In this document: positions 1 through 6,802 of the stretch, piece after piece
How the letters are laid out: each line of letters starts with the position of its first letter
How positions within the stretch are numbered: the stretch's first letter is position 1
Origin: Nocardia sp. CC227C
GTDB taxonomy: Bacteria > Actinomycetota > Actinomycetes > Mycobacteriales > Mycobacteriaceae
DNA: 64,000 nt
Direction: 5' to 3'
NCBI RefSeq assembly: GCF_030767025.1
Contig: NZ_JASITE010000023.1
Coordinates: 32,006-96,005, forward strand
The notes under the pieces: model-generated
What the model was told of the DNA's origin: nothing
What the model saw: the letters and a program-made list of their open reading frames with translations, nothing else
Databases searched by the model: none
Program-made: the position numbers and the translations under genes

Positions 1-1
1 G

Positions 2-361
2 ACCCGCGACCGGGTGCTGGCCACCGAGGTGGAGGCGCAGTGGCGGCACTCCGGCGACACCGCCGAGTGGGACAAGTCCTACGAGATCGTGCGCCGTTGC
101 CTGTTGCAGGCGTTCGCGGACACCCACAGCCTGTCGTTGCAGCAGACGCTGTACGCGATGGGTGAGCGGGTGCTGGAAACCGTCTCCGACATCGTGGAAG
201 TCAAGCTGGCACTGCCCAACAAGCACCACTTCGAGGTGGATCTGAGCCCGTTCGGCCAGGTCAACGACAACGAGGTGTTCTGGGCCGCGGATCGTCCGTA
301 CGGTCTCATCGAGGGCACGGTGGTGCGCTCGGTCCCTACCGCCGGTCCCGCCTGGGATTGA
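2..361 (+). CDS. uox: Urate oxidase, C-terminal part (5' end outside window)
   Basis: The open frame runs in from the left edge, so only about 119 C-terminal residues of the protein are visible. Urate oxidase converts urate to 5-hydroxyisourate with O2. The piece aligns without gaps over most of its length to the complete urate oxidase at 5882-6787. Both share the LQQTLY segment with the urate-binding glutamine, the PNKHHF segment with the catalytic Asn/His pair, the VDLSPF stretch and the AADRPYGLIE ending. The paralogues are clearly diverged, so this is not a recent duplication. The upstream GTG at 14 is internal to the conserved fold and is not the real start. The 8-oxoguanine deaminase, whose product is urate, starts 54 bases downstream and is probably co-transcribed. 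Confidence 0.93.
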   Translation, partial: TRDRVLATEVEAQWRHSGDTAEWDKSYEIVRRCLLQAFADTHSLSLQQTLYAMGERVLETVSDIVEVKLALPNKHHFEVDLSPFGQVNDNEVFWAADRPYGLIEGTVVRSVPTAGPAWD

Positions 362-415
362 GAGTACTAGCGGCGCAATGGATCTCCTACGTCCTGAGGA
401 TCGGTACGCGACACC

Positions 416-1765
416 ATGAGCACACTGATCATCGAAAACGCTTACATCGCACCGGTGGTGGGCGATGAGATCCCGCACGGCCACCTGGTGATCGAGGGTG
501 GCCGTATCCGAAGCCTCGGCGCCGGACCGGCGCCGACGGTGGTGGGCGCGCAACGCCTCTCCGCCACCGGCTGCCTGGTGACCCCGGGCCTGGTGAACAC
601 CCACCACCATCTCTACCAATGGGCCACCCAGGGCCTGTTCCAGGACGCGACGCTGTTCGAATGGCTGACCGGCCTGTACCGCACCTGGGCGCGGATGGAC
701 GCCGACGTCGTCTACGGCGCGGCCACGGCCGCGCTGAGCTGGCTGGCGCTGACCGGCTGCACCACCTCCAGCGACCACCACTACCTGTTCCCGAAGGGGC
801 GTGGTGACCTCTTCGCGGCCGAGGTGCGCGCCGCCCAGGAGGTGGGGCTGCGCTTCCATCCGTGCCGGGGTTCCATGGACCGCGGCCGGTCCGACGGTGG
901 CCTGCCGCCCGACGAGGTGGTCGAGAACCGCGACGAGATCCTCGCCAGCACAGCCGAACTCATCGACACCTACCACGATCCGTCGTTCGACTCCATGCTG
1001 CGGGTGGCCGTGGCGCCCTGTTCGCCGTTCTCGGTGACCGAGGGCCTCATGCTCGACGCCGCCGCCCTGGCCCGCACCAAGGGCGTGCGGCTGCACACCC
1101 ACCTCGCCGAAACCCTCGACGAGGAGCAGCACTGCCGTGAGCAGATGGGCTGCTCCCCGGTCGAATACATGGCGAAGCTGGGCTGGCTCGGCGACGACGT
1201 GTGGTTCGCCCACGCCGTGCACCTGCACGATGCCGATATCCGCCGTTTCGCCGAGACCGGCACCGGCACGGCGCACTGCCCGAGCTCCAATGCCCGGCTC
1301 GGCGCGGGTATCGCCCGGGTGTCGGAACTCCTCGCGGCCGGTGCGCCGGTCGGGCTCGGGGTGGACGGCGCGGCCTCCAGTGAACTCACCTCCCTGGCCG
1401 GGGAGATGCGTCAGGCCATGCTCTTCCAGCGCGCGGTGCACGGCCCCACCGCGCTCACCGCCCGCCAGGCGCTGGAACTGGGCACCCTCGGCGGCGCGCG
1501 CAATCTGGGCCGCCAGCGCGAGATCGGCTCGCTGGAGCCCGGCAAGCTCGCCGATATCGCCGTCTGGCGGGTCGACGGCTTCCGGGCCGCGGTCGAGGAT
1601 CCGGTGTGCGCGCTGGTGTTCGGCCCCACCCCGCCGCTGGCGCGGCTGCTGGTCGGCGGGCGCACCGTGGTCGAGAACGACGAATTGCGCACCCTGCCGC
1701 ACGACATGGTCGGCCACGCCGGGGTCTTGGCCCGGCAACGGCTGCTGCGGCAGCAATCCCGATGA
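416..1765 (+). CDS. 8-oxoguanine deaminase (amidohydrolase superfamily)
   Basis: A 449-residue metal-dependent amidohydrolase. The N-terminal beta-sandwich is followed by a TIM barrel with the expected metal ligands: the HHH cluster at 63-65, LHTHLAE at 226-232 (His227/His229, Glu232), FAHAVH with His266/His269, and GVD with Asp317. The long insert with DHHYLF around 120 and the CPSSNARLGAG segment are typical of the 8-oxoguanine deaminase/guanine deaminase-like branch. The expected reaction is 8-oxoguanine + H2O to urate + NH3 in the cytosol, feeding the urate oxidases on both sides. ATG at 416 follows the uox stop closely, suggesting one transcript. Guanine deaminase or a triazine hydrolase relative is the main alternative, but the purine neighbourhood favours 8-oxoguanine. 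Confidence 0.85.
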   Translation: MSTLIIENAYIAPVVGDEIPHGHLVIEGGRIRSLGAGPAPTVVGAQRLSATGCLVTPGLVNTHHHLYQWATQGLFQDATLFEWLTGLYRTWARMDADVVYGAATAALSWLALTGCTTSSDHHYLFPKGRGDLFAAEVRAAQEVGLRFHPCRGSMDRGRSDGGLPPDEVVENRDEILASTAELIDTYHDPSFDSMLRVAVAPCSPFSVTEGLMLDAAALARTKGVRLHTHLAETLDEEQHCREQMGCSPVEYMAKLGWLGDDVWFAHAVHLHDADIRRFAETGTGTAHCPSSNARLGAGIARVSELLAAGAPVGLGVDGAASSELTSLAGEMRQAMLFQRAVHGPTALTARQALELGTLGGARNLGRQREIGSLEPGKLADIAVWRVDGFRAAVEDPVCALVFGPTPPLARLLVGGRTVVENDELRTLPHDMVGHAGVLARQRLLRQQSR

Positions 1766-1941
1766 ACCCCACGAGCGCACGGAAGGACACACAGGACACC
1801 GGAGCCTTACTCCGGAGCAGTTGATCAACAGGGGCAGACCGCATTCCACGCGGTAGAGACTCCACAACAGCAACGACCGAATCCTCGGTCCGGCACAACC
1901 GAGTCGGACCGCAGGTCGGCTATGCCCTGAGGAGGGCAGCC

Positions 1942-3390
1942 ATGACCCAGATCCAGTCCCCGTCCGGCCGATCACAGCCGGACACCGTCGCCGTCCGGTC
2001 TCCACTCGACCGGTACTTCAAACTGAGCGAACGACGGACCACCGTATCCCGTGAAGTCCGCGGCGGCATCACCACATTCGTGGCGATGGCCTATGTGATC
2101 CTGCTGGTTCCGCTGATTCTCGGCGGGGTCACCGATATCAACGGTGACAAGCTCAGCATTCCCCAGCTGACCACCGCCACCGCGCTCGCGGCCGGTCTCT
2201 CGACCGTGCTCATGGGACTGGTCGGCAATGTGCCGCTCGCCCTGGCCGCGGGCCTGGGCCTGGTGCCGGTGGTCGCCTATCAGGCCGCCCCGCACATGAC
2301 CTGGCCGCAGGCCATGGGCCTGGTGGTGCTCATGGGCGCGGTGATCGTGGTGCTGGCCGCCACCGGCCTGCGCACCATGATCATCAACGCCATCCCGCTG
2401 GCGCTCAAGAACGCCATCGGCGTTGGCATCGGCATGTTCATCGCCATGATCGGCCTGGTGTCCTCCGGGGTGGTGGGCAATGGCGCGGCCGGTGGACCGC
2501 CGGTCACGCTCGGCGTGGACGGGCATCTCGAGGGCTGGCCGGTGGTGGTGTTCGCGGTCGGACTGCTGCTCATGCTGGCGCTGTTCGCCCGCAAGGTGCC
2601 CGGCGCCATGCTGATCAGCATCGCGGTGGCCACGGTGCTCGCCATCGTCATCAACTCCGTGGCCACGATCGACCCGCTGGCCTGGGGCACCGTTGTTCCG
2701 GAAACACCCGAATCCCTGTTCGCGGCACCGGACTTCGGCCTCATGTTCAATGTCGACCTGTTCGGCGGCTTCGCCGAGGCGGGTGCGCTGGTCGCCAGCG
2801 TGGTGCTGTTCACCCTGGTGCTGACCGGCTTCTTCGATGCCATGGGAACGGTCTTCGGCGTCTGCGACGAGGCCGGACTGCTGGACGAGAAGGGCAGCAT
2901 GCCCGGTTTCGGGAAGATCCTGACCACCGACGGCATCGCGCAGATCATCGGCGGGGCCAGCGGCGGTGCGGGCAGCACGGTGTACGTGGAATCCGCTACG
3001 GGCGTCGGTGAGGGGGCCCGTACCGGACTCACCAGTGTGGTCACCGGTGGACTGTTCTGCGCGGCCATCTTCTTCACGCCGCTGGCGGCGGTGGTGCCGA
3101 TTCAGGCCGCCGCACCCGCACTGGTGCTGGTGGGCGCGCTGATGATGACCCAGGCCCGCAAGATCGACTGGTCGGACCTCGAGGTGGCCATCCCGGCCTT
3201 CGTGACCATCGTGCTCATGCCGTTCACCTACTCCATCACCAATGGCGTCGGCGCGGGCCTCATCGCCTACGTGGTGATCAAGGCGGCGCGCGGCAAGTTC
3301 GGGGAGATCCACGGACTGGTGTGGATCGTCAGCGCGGTCTTCGCCGCCTACTTCGCCATCTCCGGTATCGAACTCGTGCTGGGTGGCTAG
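1942..3390 (+). CDS. AzgA/PbuG-type purine permease (guanine/hypoxanthine/adenine)
   Basis: A 482-residue polytopic membrane protein of the NCS2 superfamily, AzgA/GhxP branch. The start LDRYFKLSERRTTVSREVRGG followed by TFVAMAYV is the hallmark N-terminus of this branch. About 12-14 hydrophobic segments follow, with the conserved TTDG and ASGGAGSTVYVESATGVGEG region near residue 330-360. It imports purine bases by proton symport. A good GAGGAGGG-like ribosome site lies just upstream of ATG 1942. The gene sits 176 bases after the deaminase and converges on the IclR gene with only 4 bases between the stops. It would supply guanine or hypoxanthine to the catabolic genes around it. The exact base transported cannot be read from the sequence. 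Confidence 0.9.
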   Translation: MTQIQSPSGRSQPDTVAVRSPLDRYFKLSERRTTVSREVRGGITTFVAMAYVILLVPLILGGVTDINGDKLSIPQLTTATALAAGLSTVLMGLVGNVPLALAAGLGLVPVVAYQAAPHMTWPQAMGLVVLMGAVIVVLAATGLRTMIINAIPLALKNAIGVGIGMFIAMIGLVSSGVVGNGAAGGPPVTLGVDGHLEGWPVVVFAVGLLLMLALFARKVPGAMLISIAVATVLAIVINSVATIDPLAWGTVVPETPESLFAAPDFGLMFNVDLFGGFAEAGALVASVVLFTLVLTGFFDAMGTVFGVCDEAGLLDEKGSMPGFGKILTTDGIAQIIGGASGGAGSTVYVESATGVGEGARTGLTSVVTGGLFCAAIFFTPLAAVVPIQAAAPALVLVGALMMTQARKIDWSDLEVAIPAFVTIVLMPFTYSITNGVGAGLIAYVVIKAARGKFGEIHGLVWIVSAVFAAYFAISGIELVLGG

Positions 3391-3394
3391 TGTT

Positions 3395-4159
3395 TCACCG
3401 CAGGTCGGCCGCCAGTGCGCGGCCGACCTGCGCGAGCAGGGGCACCGCCCGTGCCACCAGTTCGTCGCTCATCCGCCCCGCCGGTCCGGAGATCGAGACA
3501 GCCAGCCGCGCCGGGGCTTCGGGCACCGCGACGGCGACGCAGCGCACTCCCACCTCCTGCTCACCGTCGTCCATGGCGTAACCGGTCTCGGCGGCGTGTT
3601 CCAGCTGCCGCGTGAATTCCCGGGCATCGGTGACGGTGTGGTCGGTGTAGCGCGGCATACCGGTGCGCTGCAACAGCTCTCGCACCCGCTCCGGCGGCAT
3701 CCCGGCCAGAATGACCTTGCCCACCGCGGTGCAGTGCGGCAGCACCCGGCGACCCACCTCGGTGAACATGCGCACCGAATGCCGCGAGGGCACCTGGGCG
3801 ACGTAGACGATCCGATCTCCGTCCAGCATGGCCATATTGGCCGATTCTCCGAGTTCGTCGACCAGCCGCGCCAGATGCGGTCGCGCCTGCGAGCTGAGCA
3901 TGCGCGCCGAACTCTCGCCCAGTTTGATCAGCTTCGGCCCCAGCACGTACTGCCGCGACGGGTCCTGGTGCAGATAGCCCAGATCGACGAGGGTGCGCAC
4001 CAGCCGGTGGATCGTGGGTAGCGGCAGGCCGGACACCTCGGCCAGCTGCGAGAGCCCCATCATGCCGCCCTGGTCGGCCATGGTCTCCAGCAGTGCGAAC
4101 GCCCGCTCCACCGACTGCACGCCGCCGGAGCGTCCGCTGGTTGAATTCACCGCTGTCAC
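3395..4159 (-). CDS. IclR-family transcriptional regulator of the purine locus
   Basis: A 254-residue regulator with an N-terminal winged helix (GVQSVERAFALL, then LSQLAEVSGLPLPTIHRLV about residues 14-60) and a C-terminal IclR effector domain (TAVGKVILA, ending DELVARAVPLL). GTG at 4159 is chosen because the domain begins at once and a GAGGCAGG ribosome site precedes it; longer in-frame starts run through the divergent gene. IclR regulators such as AllR control allantoin and glyoxylate use, and this one sits between the purine uptake and ureide genes, so it is probably their repressor. Inverted repeats of the TTCCG/CGGAA type occur just upstream of it and before uraD. Its last codons are embedded in a strong hairpin shared with the permease transcript. 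Confidence 0.92.
   Translation of the reverse strand: MTAVNSTSGRSGGVQSVERAFALLETMADQGGMMGLSQLAEVSGLPLPTIHRLVRTLVDLGYLHQDPSRQYVLGPKLIKLGESSARMLSSQARPHLARLVDELGESANMAMLDGDRIVYVAQVPSRHSVRMFTEVGRRVLPHCTAVGKVILAGMPPERVRELLQRTGMPRYTDHTVTDAREFTRQLEHAAETGYAMDDGEQEVGVRCVAVAVPEAPARLAVSISGPAGRMSDELVARAVPLLAQVGRALAADLR
3400..3431. terminator. Perfect 12-bp hairpin at the azgA/iclR convergence
   Basis: GCAGGTCGGCCG (3400-3411) pairs perfectly with CGGCCGACCTGC (3420-3431) around an 8-base loop. It begins 10 bases after the permease stop and lies inside the final codons of the iclR gene. No T tract follows on either strand. The position between two converging genes suggests a bidirectional transcription stop. 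Confidence 0.55.
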
Positions 4160-4179
4160 CGACCTGCCTCGTCCACGTT

Positions 4180-4194
4180 TTCCGGATGGCGGAA
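4180..4194. promoter_or_regulatory. Inverted repeat between iclR and the divergent gene pair
   Basis: TTCCG (4180-4184) and CGGAA (4190-4194) are separated by five bases in the 70-base divergent spacer upstream of the IclR gene. A related arrangement, CGGAA-N6-TTCCG, precedes uraD. E. coli IclR recognises a GGAAAT/ATTTCC-type palindrome, so this is a candidate autoregulatory operator. The stems are short. Confidence 0.35.
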
Positions 4195-4229
4195 GTTTAC
4201 CGGGGAGCGGTGGCGGTAGCCTGAGGGCC

Positions 4230-4472
4230 ATGCGGCTGCGCGCGGAATTCACCACCGAACCCTTCCACGGCGAGGGGCAGCCGCCGCCGCACGCCACCGA
4301 AACGCTCGACGTTCTCCAGAACGCCGGTCTGGCGTGTGAATTCGGCCCGCTGGGCACCGCGGTATCGGGTTCCGGCGATATCCTGCTGCCCGCGTTGCGG
4401 GAGATGCTCGCCGCCGCCTTCGCGCACGGTGCCACCCGGGTGACCTTGCAGGTCGAGCGGGTCGATGAGTAG
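4230..4472 (+). CDS. Small thiamine-binding-like protein (MTH1187/YkoF type)
   Basis: An 80-residue protein with the size and pattern of the MTH1187/thiamine-binding family: an N-terminal strand (MRLRAEFTTEPF), a helix ending NAGL, CEFGPLGTAVSG and a final strand RVTLQVERVD. Family members are small ferredoxin-like folds that bind thiamine or its pyrimidine moiety. The 3' end overlaps the next gene by 8 bases, so the two are translated together. Why this pair sits inside a purine-degradation locus is unclear. One link is that glyoxylate carboligase, encoded about 6 kb downstream, needs thiamine diphosphate. The function is inferred from the fold family only. Confidence 0.72.
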   Translation: MRLRAEFTTEPFHGEGQPPPHATETLDVLQNAGLACEFGPLGTAVSGSGDILLPALREMLAAAFAHGATRVTLQVERVDE

Positions 4473-4854
4473 GCGCGCGACGCTGGACACCGGCCATCCG
4501 GTGCTGGTGACGGTGGCCCCGCTGCTGGAGCGGGTGGGCGCGACCCTGGTTCCGCCGGAGGAATGCGCCCCCGACGATGTCCCGCTGGTCTGGGAGGGTG
4601 CGACCCTCGCCGGGGTGCGGCTGCCCGCTCCGGGGGCCGAGACCGATCAGGGTATCGACCGGCTGCTCAGTGATGTCGCGGCCGAATTCGGCTGTCGGCT
4701 GGCCGATCTGCCGCGTGACGAGAAGCAGCGGGCGGTGCGGCTGCTGGAGGAGCGGGGCGCGTTCAGCTACCGCAAGTCCGCCGAGAAGGTGGCCGAGGCG
4801 CTGGGGGTCACCCGGTTCACCGTCTACAACTACCTCAACCGCACTCGGTCCTGA
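4465..4854 (+). CDS. Small protein with C-terminal YheO-like helix-turn-helix
   Basis: A 129-residue protein. Residues about 1-70 form an acidic domain I do not recognise. Residues about 82-128 (LPRDEKQRAVRLLEERGAF, then SAEKVAEALGVTRFTVYNYL) match the C-terminal helix-turn-helix of YheO/DUF-type regulators: LPRDEK linker, K-S recognition set-up, and VTRFTVYNYL as recognition helix. The ATG at 4465 lies within the preceding thiamine-binding-like gene (8-base overlap), indicating coupled translation. A strong hairpin follows 24 bases after the stop. It may sense a ligand delivered by its partner and act on DNA. It lacks the PAS-like YheO domain, so the sensor half is different or missing. Confidence 0.75.
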   Translation: MSRRATLDTGHPVLVTVAPLLERVGATLVPPEECAPDDVPLVWEGATLAGVRLPAPGAETDQGIDRLLSDVAAEFGCRLADLPRDEKQRAVRLLEERGAFSYRKSAEKVAEALGVTRFTVYNYLNRTRS

Positions 4855-4878
4855 GCCGCTCTTTCCGGTAGTAGCGCT

Positions 4879-4905
4879 GAATCCCGCTGTACAGCAGCGG
4901 GATTC
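4879..4905 (+). terminator. Hairpin terminator after the HTH gene
   Basis: GAATCCCGCTG (4879-4889) and CAGCGGGATTC (4895-4905) form a perfect 11-bp stem with a 5-base loop, followed by GCTGTTT. It begins 24 bases after the HTH stop codon and precedes the uraD promoter region, so it probably ends the two-gene transcript. Confidence 0.65.
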
Positions 4906-4959
4906 GCTGTTTCCGGGGGTGTGATACCGGTGTCGCGCGCACACTGTCCCCACGGAACT

Positions 4960-4974
4960 TCAACAAACTGTTGA
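4960..4974. promoter_or_regulatory. TCAACA-N3-TGTTGA inverted repeat upstream of uraD
   Basis: A perfect 6-bp inverted repeat with 3-base spacer lies 73-87 bases upstream of the uraD start, in an unusually AT-rich stretch. Its position fits an operator or activator site for the ureide operon. The binding protein is unknown; the local IclR regulator and the HTH protein are candidates. Confidence 0.45.
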
Positions 4975-5009
4975 CGACAGCACGTGACCTGTGCCACTAT
5001 TTCGTTAGT

Positions 5010-5025
5010 CGGAATTCAATTTCCG
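5010..5025. promoter_or_regulatory. CGGAA-N6-TTCCG inverted repeat upstream of uraD
   Basis: CGGAA (5010-5014) and TTCCG (5021-5025) flank TTCAAT, so the core GGAATTCAATTTCC is close to the GGAAAT/ATTTCC palindrome of classical IclR operators. It lies 22 bases before the ATG of uraD. It is probably an IclR binding site overlapping the promoter or leader of the ureide operon. Confidence 0.45.
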
Positions 5026-5046
5026 CGATACGAGAAAGTGCAGCTC

Positions 5047-5547
5047 ATGGTCGTTCTCGACGAGTTCAACAGTATGGAGGCCGCCTGGCTGCGCCCGGCC
5101 CTGCTCGACTGCTGCGATGTGCCCGAATGGGCCGACGCGCTGCTCGACGCCCGGCCCTACCCGGATCTCGACAGCCTGCTGGGTACCGCCGAACAACTGG
5201 CCGCAGCGCTGCGCCCCGAGGCGGTGGAACGCGCGCTCGCCGCCCATCCCCGCATCGGTGAGAGCGCCCCGGGGCCCGGTCGCGGCGCTGCCTGGTCGCG
5301 CGAGGAGCAGTCCCGCATCGACGCCGACGTGGAGACCGCCGCCGCCCTGCATTCGGCGAACCGGCTGTACGAGAAGCGCTTCGGTCGCGTCTTCCTCATC
5401 TGCGCCACCGGCCTGACCAGCTCCGAGGTGCTCGCCGCCCTGCTGCTGCGCTTGGGCAACGACCCCGAGACCGAGGCGGCGGTGGTGGCGGTGGAACTGC
5501 GCAAGATCGCGCTGCTGCGGCTGCGCCGCGTCGTGGTGCCCGCATGA
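5047..5547 (+). CDS. uraD: 2-oxo-4-hydroxy-4-carboxy-5-ureidoimidazoline (OHCU) decarboxylase
   Basis: A 166-residue all-helical protein carrying the UraD signature HPRIGE at 67-72, with the catalytic histidine His67. The helix WSREEQSRID and NRLYEKRFGRVFLICATGLTS (about residues 105-125) are also family-typical. It decarboxylates OHCU to S-allantoin, the last step of the urate-to-allantoin branch. ATG 5047 is preferred over an upstream in-frame ATG at 4984: a GAGAAAG ribosome site precedes it and the fold begins there. It overlaps uraH by 4 bases (ATGA), starting a tightly coupled uraD-uraH-uox-permease operon. Confidence 0.95.
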   Translation: MVVLDEFNSMEAAWLRPALLDCCDVPEWADALLDARPYPDLDSLLGTAEQLAAALRPEAVERALAAHPRIGESAPGPGRGAAWSREEQSRIDADVETAAALHSANRLYEKRFGRVFLICATGLTSSEVLAALLLRLGNDPETEAAVVAVELRKIALLRLRRVVVPA

Positions 5548-5876
5548 GCGCCGTCACCACCCACGTCCTCGACACCGCCCTGGGCCGCCCGGCCGTCGGC
5601 GTACCGGTGCGGCTGGAACGCGTCGACGGCGATACCCCCGAGGTACTGGCCATCGCGGTCACCGACGCCGACGGGCGCATTCGCGACTTCGGCCTCGACC
5701 GGCTGGACCCCGGCGGTTACCGCCTGGTCTTCGGTGTCGCCTACTACGCCGCGACCACCGGGCAGGACTACTTCCTCTCCGCCGTCGACATCACCTTCAC
5801 CCCCACCGACAGCGGCCACCACCATGTCCCGCTGCTGCTGAGCCCCTTCGCCTGTTCCGTCTACAGAGGGAGTTGA
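5544..5876 (+). CDS. uraH: 5-hydroxyisourate hydrolase (transthyretin-like)
   Basis: A 110-residue transthyretin-related protein, the usual length. It starts with the HVLDTALGRPA motif (residues 7-17) bearing the active-site histidine and ends in the diagnostic C-terminal tetrapeptide YRGS. It hydrolyses 5-hydroxyisourate to OHCU, the substrate of the overlapping upstream uraD product. Stop and start overlap uraD by 4 bases, and its stop lies 5 bases before the urate oxidase start, so the three consecutive enzymes of the pathway are translationally linked. Confidence 0.97.
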   Translation: MSAVTTHVLDTALGRPAVGVPVRLERVDGDTPEVLAIAVTDADGRIRDFGLDRLDPGGYRLVFGVAYYAATTGQDYFLSAVDITFTPTDSGHHHVPLLLSPFACSVYRGS

Positions 5877-5881
5877 TCACC

Positions 5882-6787
5882 GTGGCCATTCAGCTGGGCC
5901 CCAACCAATACGGGAAGGCCGAGAACCGGATCGTGCGCGTCTACCGCGACACCGACCGGCACCGGATCCGGGACCTCAACGTCTCCACCTCGCTGCGGGG
6001 CAGGTTCGACGATGCGCACATCACCGGCGACCAGAAGGATGTGCTGCCCACCGACACCCAGAAGAACACCGCCTTCGCCTTCGCCAAGGAGAAGGGCGTG
6101 GAGGCCGTCGAGGATTTCGCGCTGGTGCTGGCCGACCACTTCATCTCCCGCACCCCCGGCGCGGACGGGGCGCGCATCGAGATCGAGGAATACGCCTGGG
6201 ATCGCATTCCGGTCGACGGCGCGGGACACGACCACTCCTTCGTCCGGGGCAGCTCGGAGGTGCGCACCACGGTGGTGAACATGGACGGCTACGGGCCGGA
6301 CCGCCGCGCCCACGTGGTCTCCGGCCTGCGCGATCTGGTGCTTCTCAAGTCCACCGGGTCGGAGTTCCACGGCTTCTTCGAGGACAAGTACACCACCCTG
6401 CGGCCCACCGAGGACCGTGTCATGGCCACCTCGCTGGTGGCCCGGTGGCGCTACGACCATCTGGACGTGAACTGGGACAAATCCTTCGACGCCATCCGCT
6501 CGATCCTGCTGCGGCAGTTCGCCGCGGTGCACTCGCTGGCCTTGCAGCAGACCCTCTACAGCATGGGACGCGCTGTGCTGGAGCAGCTTCCGGAGGTCGC
6601 CGAGATCAAGTTCTCCGCGCCCAACAAGCACCACTTCCTGGTGGACCTGAGCCCGTTCCACGTGGAGAACCCCGGTGAGGTCTTCATCGCCGCCGACCGC
6701 CCGTACGGACTGATCGAGGCGAGCGTGCACCGCGACGACGCCTCCGACCCCGGGGCGGCGTGGTTCGCCGTACCCGGATTCTGTTGA
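5882..6787 (+). CDS. uox: Urate oxidase (factor-independent urate hydroxylase)
   Basis: A 301-residue uricase composed of two T-fold domains. Residues known from the Aspergillus enzyme are in place: Lys12 and Thr57-Asp58 of the proton-relay site, Phe162 in SEFHGF, Arg179, Gln222/223 in LQQTLY, and Asn248/His250 in NKHHF. It oxidises urate with O2 to 5-hydroxyisourate and H2O2. GTG 5882 is chosen as start because GAGGGAG lies 8 bases upstream; the TTG at 5873 overlaps the uraH stop but sits on that ribosome site. A second, diverged urate oxidase ends at 361. The enzyme lacks a PTS-like C-terminal tail. The NCS2 permease follows 15 bases later. Confidence 0.97.
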   Translation: MAIQLGPNQYGKAENRIVRVYRDTDRHRIRDLNVSTSLRGRFDDAHITGDQKDVLPTDTQKNTAFAFAKEKGVEAVEDFALVLADHFISRTPGADGARIEIEEYAWDRIPVDGAGHDHSFVRGSSEVRTTVVNMDGYGPDRRAHVVSGLRDLVLLKSTGSEFHGFFEDKYTTLRPTEDRVMATSLVARWRYDHLDVNWDKSFDAIRSILLRQFAAVHSLALQQTLYSMGRAVLEQLPEVAEIKFSAPNKHHFLVDLSPFHVENPGEVFIAADRPYGLIEASVHRDDASDPGAAWFAVPGFC

Positions 6788-6802
6788 GGGAGTGAAGCTT
6801 CC

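Noticed and set aside
1799..1815. Hairpin CCGGAG/CTCCGG upstream of the AzgA-type permease as riboswitch or terminator
   Set aside because: Only 6 bp of stem, no T tract, and no purine-riboswitch core sequence recognisable in 1766-1941.
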